Source: Lingula anatina (Eukaryota > Brachiopoda > Lingulata > Lingulida > Lingulidae). Taken from it: a stretch of 64,000 nucleotides of DNA. Where the stretch lies: assembly GCF_001039355.2 (NCBI RefSeq), contig NW_019773537.1:577328-641327 (forward strand), given 5' to 3'. Under the pieces are notes generated by a model. It was not told where the DNA came from. It worked only from the letters and a program-made list of their open reading frames with translations, and searched no databases. This document shows, in pieces, positions 22,309-33,100 of the stretch; within the stretch, counting starts at the first letter, position 1, and the number at the start of each line of letters is the position of its first letter. The translations under genes were made by a program, and so were the position numbers.

Positions 22309-22942
22309 TTTATTAATGTTTTTTATTTTCTTTTTTTTAATTTATTTTTTAGAAATCACATGATAGCCTTGTCACGGTAGTAGCATGTTCTTTCACTTTT
22401 TCCGCATCACAATCCCTCCCCTTGCAGCTGCAGACGGGGACTAGTACGTGAGCCATTAAAGGGTCTATTATTTGCTGATCGCTGTAGGTAATATATGAAT
22501 ATGCGAACTATACTACTGGTATATGCATCCTTGCATCCTTATAAACAAGCGCAGATATATCAGAATAAGCTAAGCGGCAATACGCACATATCCATGTTAT
22601 GTGGAATAAATCTCTCTCTCTCTCTCTCTCTCCATTGTGAGACTAATATGCCATATAAATAGTTAAGTCTTAGAAATAAAACGAATAAAATATTTATGAG
22701 CTCACAGAACAGTACACTGCACACAGCCGACATATCGAACCTGTATTATGAGAAAAAAGAATACCAATCGTATATGAATTTATTCATGCATATACTCTAT
22801 TAATTATTATAATTATTATAATTATCAATATTTTGCCATTTTAGGAGTAGATTAGTGAAAGACAATGCGACTGGTGTATGGACTTATTAGTATATGGACA
22901 TTATTAGTATGATATTGCAATTTTAGGATTATATGGATTATA

Positions 22943-24397
22943 ATGGCTGTAACGTCCTCACCGACTTCAAACTCTAAGGAGGTCATTCGCCAACTTCACG
23001 GCATTGAAAACACCCTCGCCGTTCTGCACGAAAATGGCACCTTCACGATCGTTTTCACGTCCTGGATTAAAACAAAATTGCTCTTAACCACTGACCAATG
23101 GGGACAATGCATGGAGCGACTGCTGGAAGACATCCCACATCTTCGAATGACCATAGCTTGGCAAGACGGCCAGAGACATTTCAAGTACGTGGACGACCCT
23201 CGAGCAGACTTCGAGGTTCTGGATGCAACATCATGCGACGAGTGGAAAACAGTTCACGAGCACATGACGCTTGTTACTTTTTCCGACACTGATAAACCCT
23301 TGTGGAGAGTAAAGATTCTGCGCATGCCCAAAGGAAGCACGGGTGCGGAACAAGACGAGTGTACCCTCAGCGGGGACACATGGTTCACTAGCGTAGTCAT
23401 TTTTGCGCTACATCACTCTATCATCGACGGTAAATCTGATTTTCTCCTATTAGGAAGATTACTTCAAATCCTTAATGCAGTGATCTCAGATGCCCCGGCC
23501 CGTGATGGTGGTGATGCCGTGATGCTCCTGCCTCCTTTAGAAAACCTCTTGCCGAAAAATAAAATGACATTCACTTGGTTCGACTATTTTCAAGTGGCAA
23601 AAATGAAATATAAAGGCTGGTTCCCAAACAAAAGTTTATTTACAAAACGGTTCCCAAAAACGTCTGCACCAGGTGAAAGCTGTACAAAAACAGTGGTGGT
23701 TGAATTTTCAATTCCTGAAACGGAGAGGATCATAGCACAATGCAAAGACCGCGGGGTAACTGTGCACGGTGTCCTCGTTGCCGCTGCCTCGGTAGCCATA
23801 GCCAAGCTCATAAATGAAGGGAGACCCCCCAAGGTGGTGAACATCGCCTCAGTCCACGCTGTCAATATGCGGCGATTTCTCTCTCCAGAACTGAGCACTG
23901 CTTTCGGGTCTTTGTCGCACAGCCTTTCTATCTCATTGAGGACCCCAACAGCTGTCAGCTTCGATGCGTTCTGGGACCTTGCCAAGGAATCGACCGGTCT
24001 CATCCACGCCCAGCTTGATAATGGTGATGTCGTACAATCTTTGAAAGTATGTAACTACGTGTATGGTATAGAAAAGAAAAAACGCCCGTTGTCACCTCCG
24101 GAGTGCACAGTTGAATTCTGCACTTCCAACATCGGCGACTGTGACAAGCTGTGTCCCCCTGGGAGGGAGGAGGCCAGAGCTCACGCGACGAGTGTCATCA
24201 CATCTGATTCACTGCACAATTGCAATATTCCGTTCTTGCACTTCCTGCACAAATTCCGCGGTTGCTTCTGTTACAATCTTGACTACGCAACGAACAGGGC
24301 AACCGATCTACACGCCCAGAGATACGCTGAGTTGACCGTAGAACTGATGAAGATGGCTGCGGGAGAAGAGGAAACATCTAAAGATGAACTACGATAA
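22943..24397 (+). CDS. Acyltransferase-like protein 4 (near-identical to protein 3)
   Basis: Single-exon CDS of 484 codons, same start and length as gene 3. HHSIIDG is at 157-163. Differences from gene 3: Y113S and A115T (TFSDTDKPLW), an R to Q in the LLQILNAV stretch, M to T in FPKTSAPG, C to L in IPFLHFLHKF, and R to C in the otherwise invariant KFRGRFCYN motif (here FRGCFCYN). That last change may affect function. No 5' UTR exon equivalent is present because the copy begins at the N. It may be a true tandem duplicate or the other allele of gene 3. Confidence 0.85.
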   Translation: MAVTSSPTSNSKEVIRQLHGIENTLAVLHENGTFTIVFTSWIKTKLLLTTDQWGQCMERLLEDIPHLRMTIAWQDGQRHFKYVDDPRADFEVLDATSCDEWKTVHEHMTLVTFSDTDKPLWRVKILRMPKGSTGAEQDECTLSGDTWFTSVVIFALHHSIIDGKSDFLLLGRLLQILNAVISDAPARDGGDAVMLLPPLENLLPKNKMTFTWFDYFQVAKMKYKGWFPNKSLFTKRFPKTSAPGESCTKTVVVEFSIPETERIIAQCKDRGVTVHGVLVAAASVAIAKLINEGRPPKVVNIASVHAVNMRRFLSPELSTAFGSLSHSLSISLRTPTAVSFDAFWDLAKESTGLIHAQLDNGDVVQSLKVCNYVYGIEKKKRPLSPPECTVEFCTSNIGDCDKLCPPGREEARAHATSVITSDSLHNCNIPFLHFLHKFRGCFCYNLDYATNRATDLHAQRYAELTVELMKMAAGEEETSKDELR

Positions 24398-24425
24398 ACA
24401 GTGTATTGTGATTGCAGACTGCTGA

Positions 24426-24431
24426 AATAAA
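24426..24431 (+). terminator. polyA signal AATAAA of acyltransferase gene 4
   Basis: AATAAA about 30 nt after the stop, as in gene 3. Confidence 0.6.
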
Positions 24432-25040
24432 GGCCATTTGCATTGTAAACAATCATATTAAAAGTTAATAAAATACAATAATACAAGGAATACTTTCAGC
24501 TGACTGTTTTATGCTAAAACCTGTATGGTTTAAACCGCGCGTGCATCGACGGAATGTAGAAGGCTTTCTCATCCAAGTCTGGACCTACTGTTTCAAAATT
24601 ACGTATATGTTTTTTGAGGTGAGAGAACAACGGACCCGTTCATATTCGAACTTACCTGTACGTGCCGGGTATTGTTGTCAGCGCACCCTTGTGTTTGACA
24701 GACGTCTTTGTCACATTTTGGCTAGTTGTTTTGTCGAATGTCTTAGACAGACGTTCCTCTATCTTATCATTTAAATGTAACAGATATGCATGTACATATG
24801 CTACACGTATCACGTGCAATGATTTTTTTTTCATTTATTTCAACACCCAAGTGCCATATAAGATATGACCCAGATAACCGCGTTAACACGTACCCTTCCC
24901 TCCAGATTATTTGTGTAAAACACAGATATATGGAATGCATCATTTTACATGGCAGAAAAAAGTTACTTTTTCACCAGCAGGCTGCTAAAAATTACAACAT
25001 GACATTTAGTCTTTTATGATACAATTAACAGAGGAAATAC

Positions 25041-25517
25041 ATAATGTTAACAAAAGATATCTTGTTTAACAGTATATGTTCACACATAACGCAATACCAG
25101 TACCTACGTCATTATTGTCATTTTGCTTTACCAGACACATTAAAAATATAACGGAGACCGTTTTCTATAATTCCTCATTGAAAAGCTTTTAATTCACATT
25201 GTACAGCAACTCTAGAGCTCCTGACAGGTGGGTAATTGAAAGGTATATTAGGGATATGCATTTACCATATATGCAATCCGGATTTCGTAACTGTGCTATA
25301 TGTGAGTTTGATATGCACACATTTATGACGTAGTTTTGATAACGAATATCCATATGTTCAATTGAATGCCGATTTTATCGTAAACGTCTTTAATAAGAGA
25401 CTTAATAAAAACACTTGATTCCATGCTGAATAACAAGTGCCTCTCTCCTGTTGTGTGCACATTGCATATATTGTGATGGCCATAACACATTGCCGTTTTA
25501 ATACTCCGAAGGTAGCA
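25041..25517 (+). other. Upstream region of acyltransferase gene 5
   Basis: AT-rich. An in-frame ATG at 25476 would add 14 residues to gene 5, but the ATG at 25518 matches the starts of the paralogues better. No promoter element stands out. Confidence 0.4.
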
Positions 25518-26966
25518 ATGGCTGACAATTTTAAGGCAAACCCATCGTTGCGCACCACGGAGGTTCTTCGCCCACTAGGAGGCATTGAAAACGAATTTGC
25601 CGTTATGCATGACGCGGGTGTCAATATTACAGCATTTACAACGTGGGTTAAGTCAAAACAGTTCTTATCCTATGACATATGGGACGATAGTATCAAGCGT
25701 CTACAAGAAGCCATTCCGCAACTTCGCCTCACTATTGTTTGGCAAGACGGAAAGAGGTATTTCAAGTACATGGACGAACCTCGAACAGACTTCGAGGTTC
25801 TGGGCGTAGCATCATGCAACGACTGGAAGGGAGTCCACGAGCATATGATGTGCTTGATGTTTGACACAACCAATGGTCCACTCTGGAGAGTGAAGGTTCT
25901 GCGCATGCCTAGTGATAACACGCAAATCGACTCGGGGGAAGAGGGGTGTTCCCCGACAAAAGGAGACAACTTGTTTAACAGTGCAGTTGTATTTGGGGTA
26001 CACCATTCTATATTGGATGGGATATCAGCTTTAATCATGTCAAAGAAACTGATCGGTATCCTAAACGCTTTTTTGGCAGGCAAGCCCCTCGAAGATGTCG
26101 ATGCCATGAAGTATCTGCCCTCTTTAGAAGAACTCTTGCCAAAGGATGAAATGGCATTCGGTTGGCGTGACTATTTCCAAGTTGCAAAGTTGAAATATAA
26201 AGATGTATTCCCCACCGAAAGTTTATTTTCAAAGCGGTTTCTAAAAGTTTCAATACCAGGTGAGGGCTGCACGAAAATAGTGGCGGTTCAATTTTCAGTT
26301 CCAGAAACCCAAAGAATCATAGTGAAATGTAAGGATCATGGGGTTACTGTACAAGGCGTTCTTTTTGCTGCTGCCTCGATGGCCGTGGCTAAGCTTATTA
26401 ATGAAGGGCAGTCCCCGCGAATTTTGGAGATTGTCTCCACTCATGCGGTTAACATGCCACGTTTTCTCTCCCCGGAATTAAATAATGCCACTGGAAGTTT
26501 GGCCATACCTCTTGACGTCCCATTGATGATTCCAACAGCCACTACATATACTGGGTTTTGGGAACTTGTCAAACGTGCGACTCAAGTTATCCATGCCAGT
26601 CTCAACAATGGCGACGTCATAAGAGATACAAAAATCTCTAATCACCTCTTTAGCGATAGAAGAGTAAAACGAATGGTATCAAATCGAGGGTGTACATCTG
26701 ATATCTGTACCTCTAACCTCGGCGACTGCGACAGACTGTGGCCTCCAGAGACAAAGGAGGACTTGATTCACGCCACGAGACTAGTTTCATCATCTGCTAT
26801 TCACAAGGCGCAAGCAGCATTTTTTCATTACCTACAGAAATTCCGTGGTCGCTTCTGCTACAATTTGGCCTACGGCACAAACAGGGTGACGGAATCGAAC
26901 GCCATCAGATGCGCTGAAATGACCGTGAAGTTAATGAAGATGGCTGCAGGAAAAGAGGACGACTAG
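25518..26966 (+). CDS. Acyltransferase-like protein 5 (HHxxxDG, condensation-domain superfamily)
   Basis: Single-exon CDS of 482 codons from MADNFKANPS, chosen by alignment with MANNF and MAVTSS; an upstream in-frame ATG at 25476 is possible. Landmarks: IPQLRLTIVW near 66-75, GPLWRVKVLRMP near 120-131, catalytic HHSILDG at 162-168. Two cluster signatures are altered: NMRRF is NMPRF, and FCYNLDY is FCYNLAY, losing an aspartate present in proteins 1-4. The HFLHKF stretch reads HYLQKF. These changes suggest a different substrate or relaxed constraint, although the frame is fully open. Predicted cytosolic acyl transfer. Confidence 0.87.
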   Translation: MADNFKANPSLRTTEVLRPLGGIENEFAVMHDAGVNITAFTTWVKSKQFLSYDIWDDSIKRLQEAIPQLRLTIVWQDGKRYFKYMDEPRTDFEVLGVASCNDWKGVHEHMMCLMFDTTNGPLWRVKVLRMPSDNTQIDSGEEGCSPTKGDNLFNSAVVFGVHHSILDGISALIMSKKLIGILNAFLAGKPLEDVDAMKYLPSLEELLPKDEMAFGWRDYFQVAKLKYKDVFPTESLFSKRFLKVSIPGEGCTKIVAVQFSVPETQRIIVKCKDHGVTVQGVLFAAASMAVAKLINEGQSPRILEIVSTHAVNMPRFLSPELNNATGSLAIPLDVPLMIPTATTYTGFWELVKRATQVIHASLNNGDVIRDTKISNHLFSDRRVKRMVSNRGCTSDICTSNLGDCDRLWPPETKEDLIHATRLVSSSAIHKAQAAFFHYLQKFRGRFCYNLAYGTNRVTESNAIRCAEMTVKLMKMAAGKEDD

Positions 26967-27199
26967 AAAGTAATAGAATATCAATTAAAACATTATGACC
27001 TGGGTATAATGCAGGCAGCACGTATTGCCATAAAACAGCTTTCTGGGTGTATCGTTTCTGGAACTCTGAAACTACTAGTAACTGAAACGAGAAAAGTTGT
27101 ATTTGCAAAATATAAAGCTATAAAAGACGCATTACTTTCGCCAAGACTAAAATGATTATAACCAATGGATTTATTTCATTGTTTTGATATATATCTGTC
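26967..27199 (+). repeat. 3' flank of gene 5, copy 1
   Basis: Repeated almost exactly at 27697-27930. Copy 1 ends at the single N at 27200, copy 2 at a (TA)n tract. Confidence 0.9.
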
Positions 27200-27200
27200 N
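27200..27200. other. Single-N assembly join
   Basis: One N directly before the truncated gene copy. Confidence 0.9.
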
Positions 27201-27696
27201 TCCTGAACTAAATAATTGTGCTGGAAATTTGGCCATACCGTTTGACGTCCCATTGATGACTCCAACATCGCCTACATTTACTGGGTTTTGGGAACTTGTC
27301 AAACGTGCGACTCAAGTTATCCATGCCAGTCTCAACAATGGTGACGTCATTAGAGATACAAAAATCTCTAATCACCTCTTTAGCGATAGAAGAGTGAAAC
27401 GAATGGTATCAAATCCAAGGTGTACATCTGATGTTTTTACCTCTAACCTCGGTGACTGCGACAAACGGTGGCCTCCGGAGACAAATGAGGACTTGATTCA
27501 CGCCACGAGACTGGTTTCATCATCTGCTATACACAAGATGCAAGCACCATTTTTTCATTACCTACAGAAATTCCGTGGTCGCTTCTGCTACAATTTGGCC
27601 TACGGCACAAACAGGGTGACGGAATCGAACGCCATCAGATGCGCTGAAATGACCGTGAAGTTAATGAAGATGGCTGCAGGAAAAGAGGACGACTAG
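27201..27696 (+). pseudogene. Truncated C-terminal copy of acyltransferase 5
   Basis: An open frame of about 165 codons corresponds to the last third of gene 5, from PELNN to the AAGKEDD end, with some substitutions (for example SPTFTGFWEL for ATTYTGFWEL, CDKRWPPETNED for CDRLWPPETKED, and KMQAPFFHY for KAQAAFFHY). The N-terminal two thirds with HHxxxDG are absent and it starts exactly at a single N. So it is either a real partial duplicate without catalytic half or the end of an allelic contig. It keeps the altered FCYNLAY of gene 5. Confidence 0.8.
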
Positions 27697-27911
27697 AAAG
27701 TAATAGAATATCAATTAAAACATTATGACCTGGGTATAATGCAGGCAGCACGTATTGCCATAAAACAGCTTTCTGGGTGTATCGTTTCTGGAACTCTGAA
27801 ACTACTAGTAACTGAAACGAGAAAAGTTGTATTTGCAAAATATAAAGCTATAAAAGACGCATTACTTTCGCCAAGACTAAAATGATTATAACCAATGGAT
27901 TTATTTCATTG

Positions 27912-27915
<4 letters not shown>
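27697..27915 (+). repeat. 3' flank of gene 5, copy 2
   Basis: Near-identical to 26967-27190; followed by (TA)n. Confidence 0.9.

Positions 27916-27973
<58 letters not shown>
27916..27973. repeat. (TA)n microsatellite
   Basis: About 58 bases of alternating T and A. Confidence 0.97.
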
Positions 27974-27976
<3 letters not shown>

Positions 27977-28939
27977 AATGAGCACAGATTCTGTCCACTG
28001 TCAAATTGAGACAGACTGGGCATTTGCTCGGAATTTTTCACTGATTGGGTGGGCATGATATACGGGATAGCATTGCCTTGTACTCGTAACTTGACCTGTA
28101 GTAACAAGCCTGGAAAATGAACTAATGTATACTAAAACAGGGTGCAAAACTTCAGCGTAGAATAAATATTTACTGCCATATGCTCGGTAGGCCTACTCTC
28201 GGGGTAGACATAACTAAAACAAAATACTTCGTTGTGCTGTTTGGGGGTGGTCGGCTCATGCCTTAGTTAAACTACCTCAGATCAAAATAACACGATCCAA
28301 AGCTGGGCCCCTGGGTACGTGTGTTTTGACAGCGCCCCTAGTTAGAAGCTGTGAGCTTGTTAGTGGGACGCTCGGGGTTGAGATTTAATGCTCAGAATCC
28401 CTTTGTTTTCCTTCGTTACGTATGTGTGAGGGAGTNTTTTTTTTTTTTTTTTTTTTGTAATGACATATGGTACGTGTTTGCACATGAAGTATCGATTTTG
28501 CACTTAATAGATTGAACCAGTGTTGCAATATTTCATTTATAATGTATATATTCACTTATTTATGTGGTAGTTTAGTGGCATGTGGTGCATGGCATGACCT
28601 TATTATTTAGGGTATTTTCCGATTAAACGCATTAAATAATTATCGCATTTTAATTTTTCCATATGTAAGTAGACCGATAGTATTTTGTTTCTAGCAGAGG
28701 CTGATAGGTCTATTACCTTGACCAGTTAGCGGTAAGGGTGCCCCCCCCTCCTCCCACCCCTGATATGAACCGATCGATAACTTAAATAGCCGGCTCAATT
28801 TTTATGCAACCACACTATTAGCCTCTTTCTCTCATAGGTGCAATGCCTTTCTTGAACTGGAAGCATTTTTTAGAAGAAAAACCAGTTGGAAAGGGCAAAA
28901 CGTGGGGTAAGTCTTGTGCAAGATGTATTTGCCGATAGT
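27974..28939. other. Intergenic, no gene supported
   Basis: Contains a single N at 28436 followed by a run of about 20 T and a C run near 28741-28750. Similarity to the acyltransferase array ends here. Confidence 0.5.
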
Positions 28940-29435
28940 CAAAATTAAAGCGCCCCGCTGCGCCGTTTTCTCATCGTCTGCGGGGGTATTTTGGTGAGAT
29001 TTTTGCCTCTCGCGCAGCTGAGCAAAATATCTTGCGTGTTTGATATTTTTGGCCTCTTGAGGCAAATGGCTCAGCATGTGCGGGCTGCAAGCGACGATTG
29101 CTCAAGTCATGCCAACAATGCGTATGTGCCGTTAGCCGGAAACAAAGAAAATGGCAGTCCCCAGCGAAGTAAACAAAAATGTACACAGTTATAGTTAGCC
29201 TGATTCATTAACGAGGTCACCATTTTCCATAACTTTCAGAAAAAAAATCAATATGTTATGTTTCCTTAATCACATCATCCCACAGTTCACGGTGCATCCG
29301 ATAGGGCAGGCCGGGAGGCACCTCTGCTGAGCAAAGAGCGCAGCGTTTGCGGGGAACTGAGGAGCGCAAATATCTGGCGCAGCGCATGTGGCGCGCGCCA
29401 ATTTGCTCACCGTGTGAGGGGGGCTTAAAGGTTAC
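28940..29435. mobile_element. CpG-rich block, possibly a decayed transposable element
   Basis: About 500 bp much richer in GC and CpG than the surroundings. It contains palindromic words (tggcgcgcgcca at 29390-29401) and ends in the TIR-like caccgtgtgagggggg. Overlapping short frames on both strands show no domain. A transposon remnant is my best guess; a CpG island is the alternative. Confidence 0.3.
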
Positions 29436-30130
29436 TATATAAAATAATATTTCCTTGTACCTACCATCTTTTATTAGTGAAAGGGATATGTTACATGTGC
29501 ACGTACGCAATAATTCGGTTCCGTTTTATTGAAAGGCACAAATGTGAAGTGTGCATTGTCAATTATTAAGTACGTTTAGTTGCTTACATTCTGTTTAGAA
29601 CATTTTTAAAAAAGGCTTAATTGGCATATTATACGTATACGTAGTGATTTTGCTAAAAGCATAAGAAAATTTAATATCTATATTTAAGTTGGACATACTA
29701 TTTTAATGAAACGAATAACAATGGTAATTAATTGAAAATAAAATTTTATTGATCAGGTTGATTTGGTCGTGCTGACAGATTTCGATATATGTATGTAAAT
29801 GGAAATTATATGTCTTTAACATTGGAATATAAAATATAATAATTAAATCATTTCTGTAGAAAAAAATAATCATACTAGTTCTACAATAGCAAGGTACACT
29901 TTTCTACGAATAACCCATATGAAATGTGCTATAATCACTACAATAAAAATATATTGGTTCAAAATATAAAACATCAATTAAAAAATAAAATACATATGTC
30001 GTACCAAACTGATATATGGTGCATGCCATTTTACACACACACTTAGTAAAATTGTATAAAATCGAATTAATTTTTGTAGAAAAATAAATTAACCCATAGC
30101 ATGGGGTCATGGAGAACTCTGCATCAGCAA
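29436..30130. other. 3' region of the astacin gene
   Basis: AT-rich. A minus-strand AATAAA (plus-strand TTTATT at 29745-29750) about 380 nt beyond the stop codon is the most likely polyA signal. Confidence 0.4.
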
Positions 30131-33100
30131 TTAGGAACACTCGCCACACGCACGTTGACAATTTACAAGCATGTAATTCGGGTTCTTGGCGCACTCCCCC
30201 CTCTTAGACCATTGATCGCAGAGAACGTTCTTGTCAACACAGGGAGCTGGAAAAAAGATAAAATAGATAAAATTAAATAACGATGATAAATATATTGATA
30301 ATGATAAAGTAAACATAGTCAGGCATATCAAGTTAGATTTTTTAACGCTTCAAGGACAACATATCTTTAAGAATTATCTGAAATTTATATGAAAATCATT
30401 TTGAAGTAACGCAGTTATGGATTAATACTATTTCACTTTAGAATAATACCACTCCAATGACGTAATTTGTAACTGTACCTCCAGAGCATCTATTGCAGGA
30501 TTTTGGACAGTAAGGGATCATATACCGGGGGTTACGAGAACACTCGCCACGTGCTGCCCAAGTGGCACAGTATGTGTCGTAGTCAACGCAACTGCTACTT
30601 CCTGGAACGATAAATAAAAAAGTAGTAAATATTTTTGGTAATTTAGACTACACGCAAAAAGGTTTTAAGTAATGAAATAAAAAGTTCTTTAGATTTATAC
30701 AAGCGAAAGTTCGGTCATAATCTTGCGGCCGAAATTGGTCTAGGTTTGCAATATATTAGAAGATTGATTGAACTAATATTCAAATTGATATTTATTTTTT
30801 TTCCTTATGATTCCCTAGATAAATGAGGGAATATTTTACAAACCAGATTGAGTGATCAAACGCTGAGGGTTAACTTAATATAAACCTTTTTACCATGAAA
30901 GAGAATGAAATCCTTTCTTAAAATAAGAGTTAAAAAATAAAACGGGACCTACCTCCTCCTCCTCCTCCTCCTCCGTTACACAAACGACAAGACTCTTTAC
31001 AGTAAACGTGCATGTATCCAGGATTACGTTGACACTCGCCTCTTGACGCCCAGCCTGCACAATTGTTGTTGTTATCCCGACAGTTGTCTGTAACGGACAA
31101 ATGTAACAATCAAGTTCAAGTTCAAATCGACCAAAGCTGTATCACTCATTTCTTGTTACAGTTTTTCGAGTGAGATAGAAGTGAGCACCAGCGTTTAAAA
31201 CGCAATTCTTAAGAAAAAAGAGATACGTATTAAAATCAAATACAGATGCATTCAACCTACTATTTCCACCCCCGGTTCCGCCTCCAGTGCCACCGCCAGT
31301 ACTTCCCCCAGTTCCACCCCCGGTGCCGCCTCCAGTTCCGCCTCCAGTGCCACCCCCGGTACTGCAGGGTTGCACAGGAACACCCCCGTTAGTTCCTGGA
31401 CACATACAGCGGCAATTCTTGTCCACGAATCCCGGGGAGGGACATCTAGGTTTGTTAGTGCAGCCACCTGAGACATAAAATGCATGTTCAGTTGAGAGAA
31501 AAAGTGTACCTTACTTTATAGGCGTCAGAGTCAGCGAGAGAGTCACATCACAAGAGCAGGAAGCAGAGGCCAACGGGTCTTGAGACCAAATTGATTTTCA
31601 AATAATTATTAAACTATAACATCAAACTGACAATATTATTTTCAATGGTCACACAAATTTGAACTTTGCTCGCCACGGGCCTGTAGAAGGGTAATAAAAT
31701 CTACAAATTATACTTAACTTCACACTAAAAAATGAGACTGTATAATTACTACTTGTCGCAAATGACTTTTAAAATGCACGAAACGTAAAATAAATCGAGG
31801 AAACTCACGATCGCAACTGTACATGGCGTTTGCCAATTTGACATCGCCGAAGCTGAGCCCGAAGCTGTTTCCAATTGTATTCTGCTTGGACTTATCTTTG
31901 GTTATGATAGTTGGACGCCCGTTAGTAGAAAATGCCTGAAAATATGAGATTTTCTTGTAGGTTAACTATATTCTGGAAGGTCTAAGGTCAGCAATGAAAA
32001 GAAGGACCAAAAGAATAAGTAAAAAAAAACCCGAAAAGGTAGGAGTAAGAAAAATTAGAAGTAAGACGAAACATAAAAAAAAACTGAACTTACGTATTGG
32101 CCGTAATGCATGACGCTGTCGTAATCGTACGGTACGCCATGCGTATTGGTTACAGACTGCGGATATTTTTCGAAGTTGTAATAAAGATGTCCTGGAATGT
32201 TCCCTCTGACGATGGTGACATAGTTATCGCGGTCATATCTCGTCTGCTCGTGGTTGAACCCTATCGCGTGTCCCAATTCATGGATGATGATTCCTTTCTA
32301 AAAGGCATAATGCATTATGTAATAATCTTATACTTAAAAACATTGGCTGATAAAGTATCGTTTTCTATCTAATGCTACTGACAAAATAACGAGTACATTT
32401 CTATTGATTTCCACCAGTTTTCCAACTACAACAAGCAATATTTACCACAATTTAAATTGGCATATGAATGAGGCATCTTACTGGGGAATAACTGGATAAA
32501 TACGAGGCTTCATAACGACTGAACTTACAGATCTGCATCCTTGTCCCAAGGTAACCAGTTGCCGTCCCCGTCCTAACATTCCAACGAAAGATGAACACCT
32601 AGGAAAGAAAACACAAAAGCTTACCAAGCATATTCAAATAAGAGGAAATCCAACATGCCCTATACAAGTCTGTTTGATAATTAAATCAAAAGACGTGATT
32701 ATTATGTGAATCAAATAGAATTCTTGACTTTTCATGACCTTCTATATAACAATCACTTGTTAGAAATACAAACCTGTAAAATATGTTTTTTTTTATTTAA
32801 TAAGAACCAAAAACAAATTTATTTATCCAAACTAAAATATAAATTTGAATATGTATTGCCTTTGAGAACATTCATGACATTGATATATTTTTGTTCAAGT
32901 ACTTAATTCAGATATATAAGTTTTATATAAATAACCGTCTTATTTATTCTCGAAAGTCTTTCATTTTTCAATTACATTAATACAAATTAAAAAAATTAAC
33001 AAGAAGATAAATTCTATCTGAGAAACTTCTTCCTTCTTACCCGCTGCCGTTTTCCAAGTGAATGTAGTTCCTTTCATTTCTTCGTGGCCTGAATTGGATA

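Larger units (their letters stand above)
21405..25040 (+). repeat. Large direct duplication, copy 2 (contains gene 4)
   Basis: Matches 17800-21395 in order from the (GA)n/(GT)n microsatellite through the gene to the 3' flank ending acagaggaaatacat. Upstream of the gene, differences are scattered substitutions and small indels. The 3' flank (24600-24900) is clearly more diverged, with rearranged short segments. Confidence 0.9.

Noticed and set aside
31287-31478. Pro-rich plus-strand frame
   Set aside because: Antisense of the Gly/Thr linker exon of the astacin.
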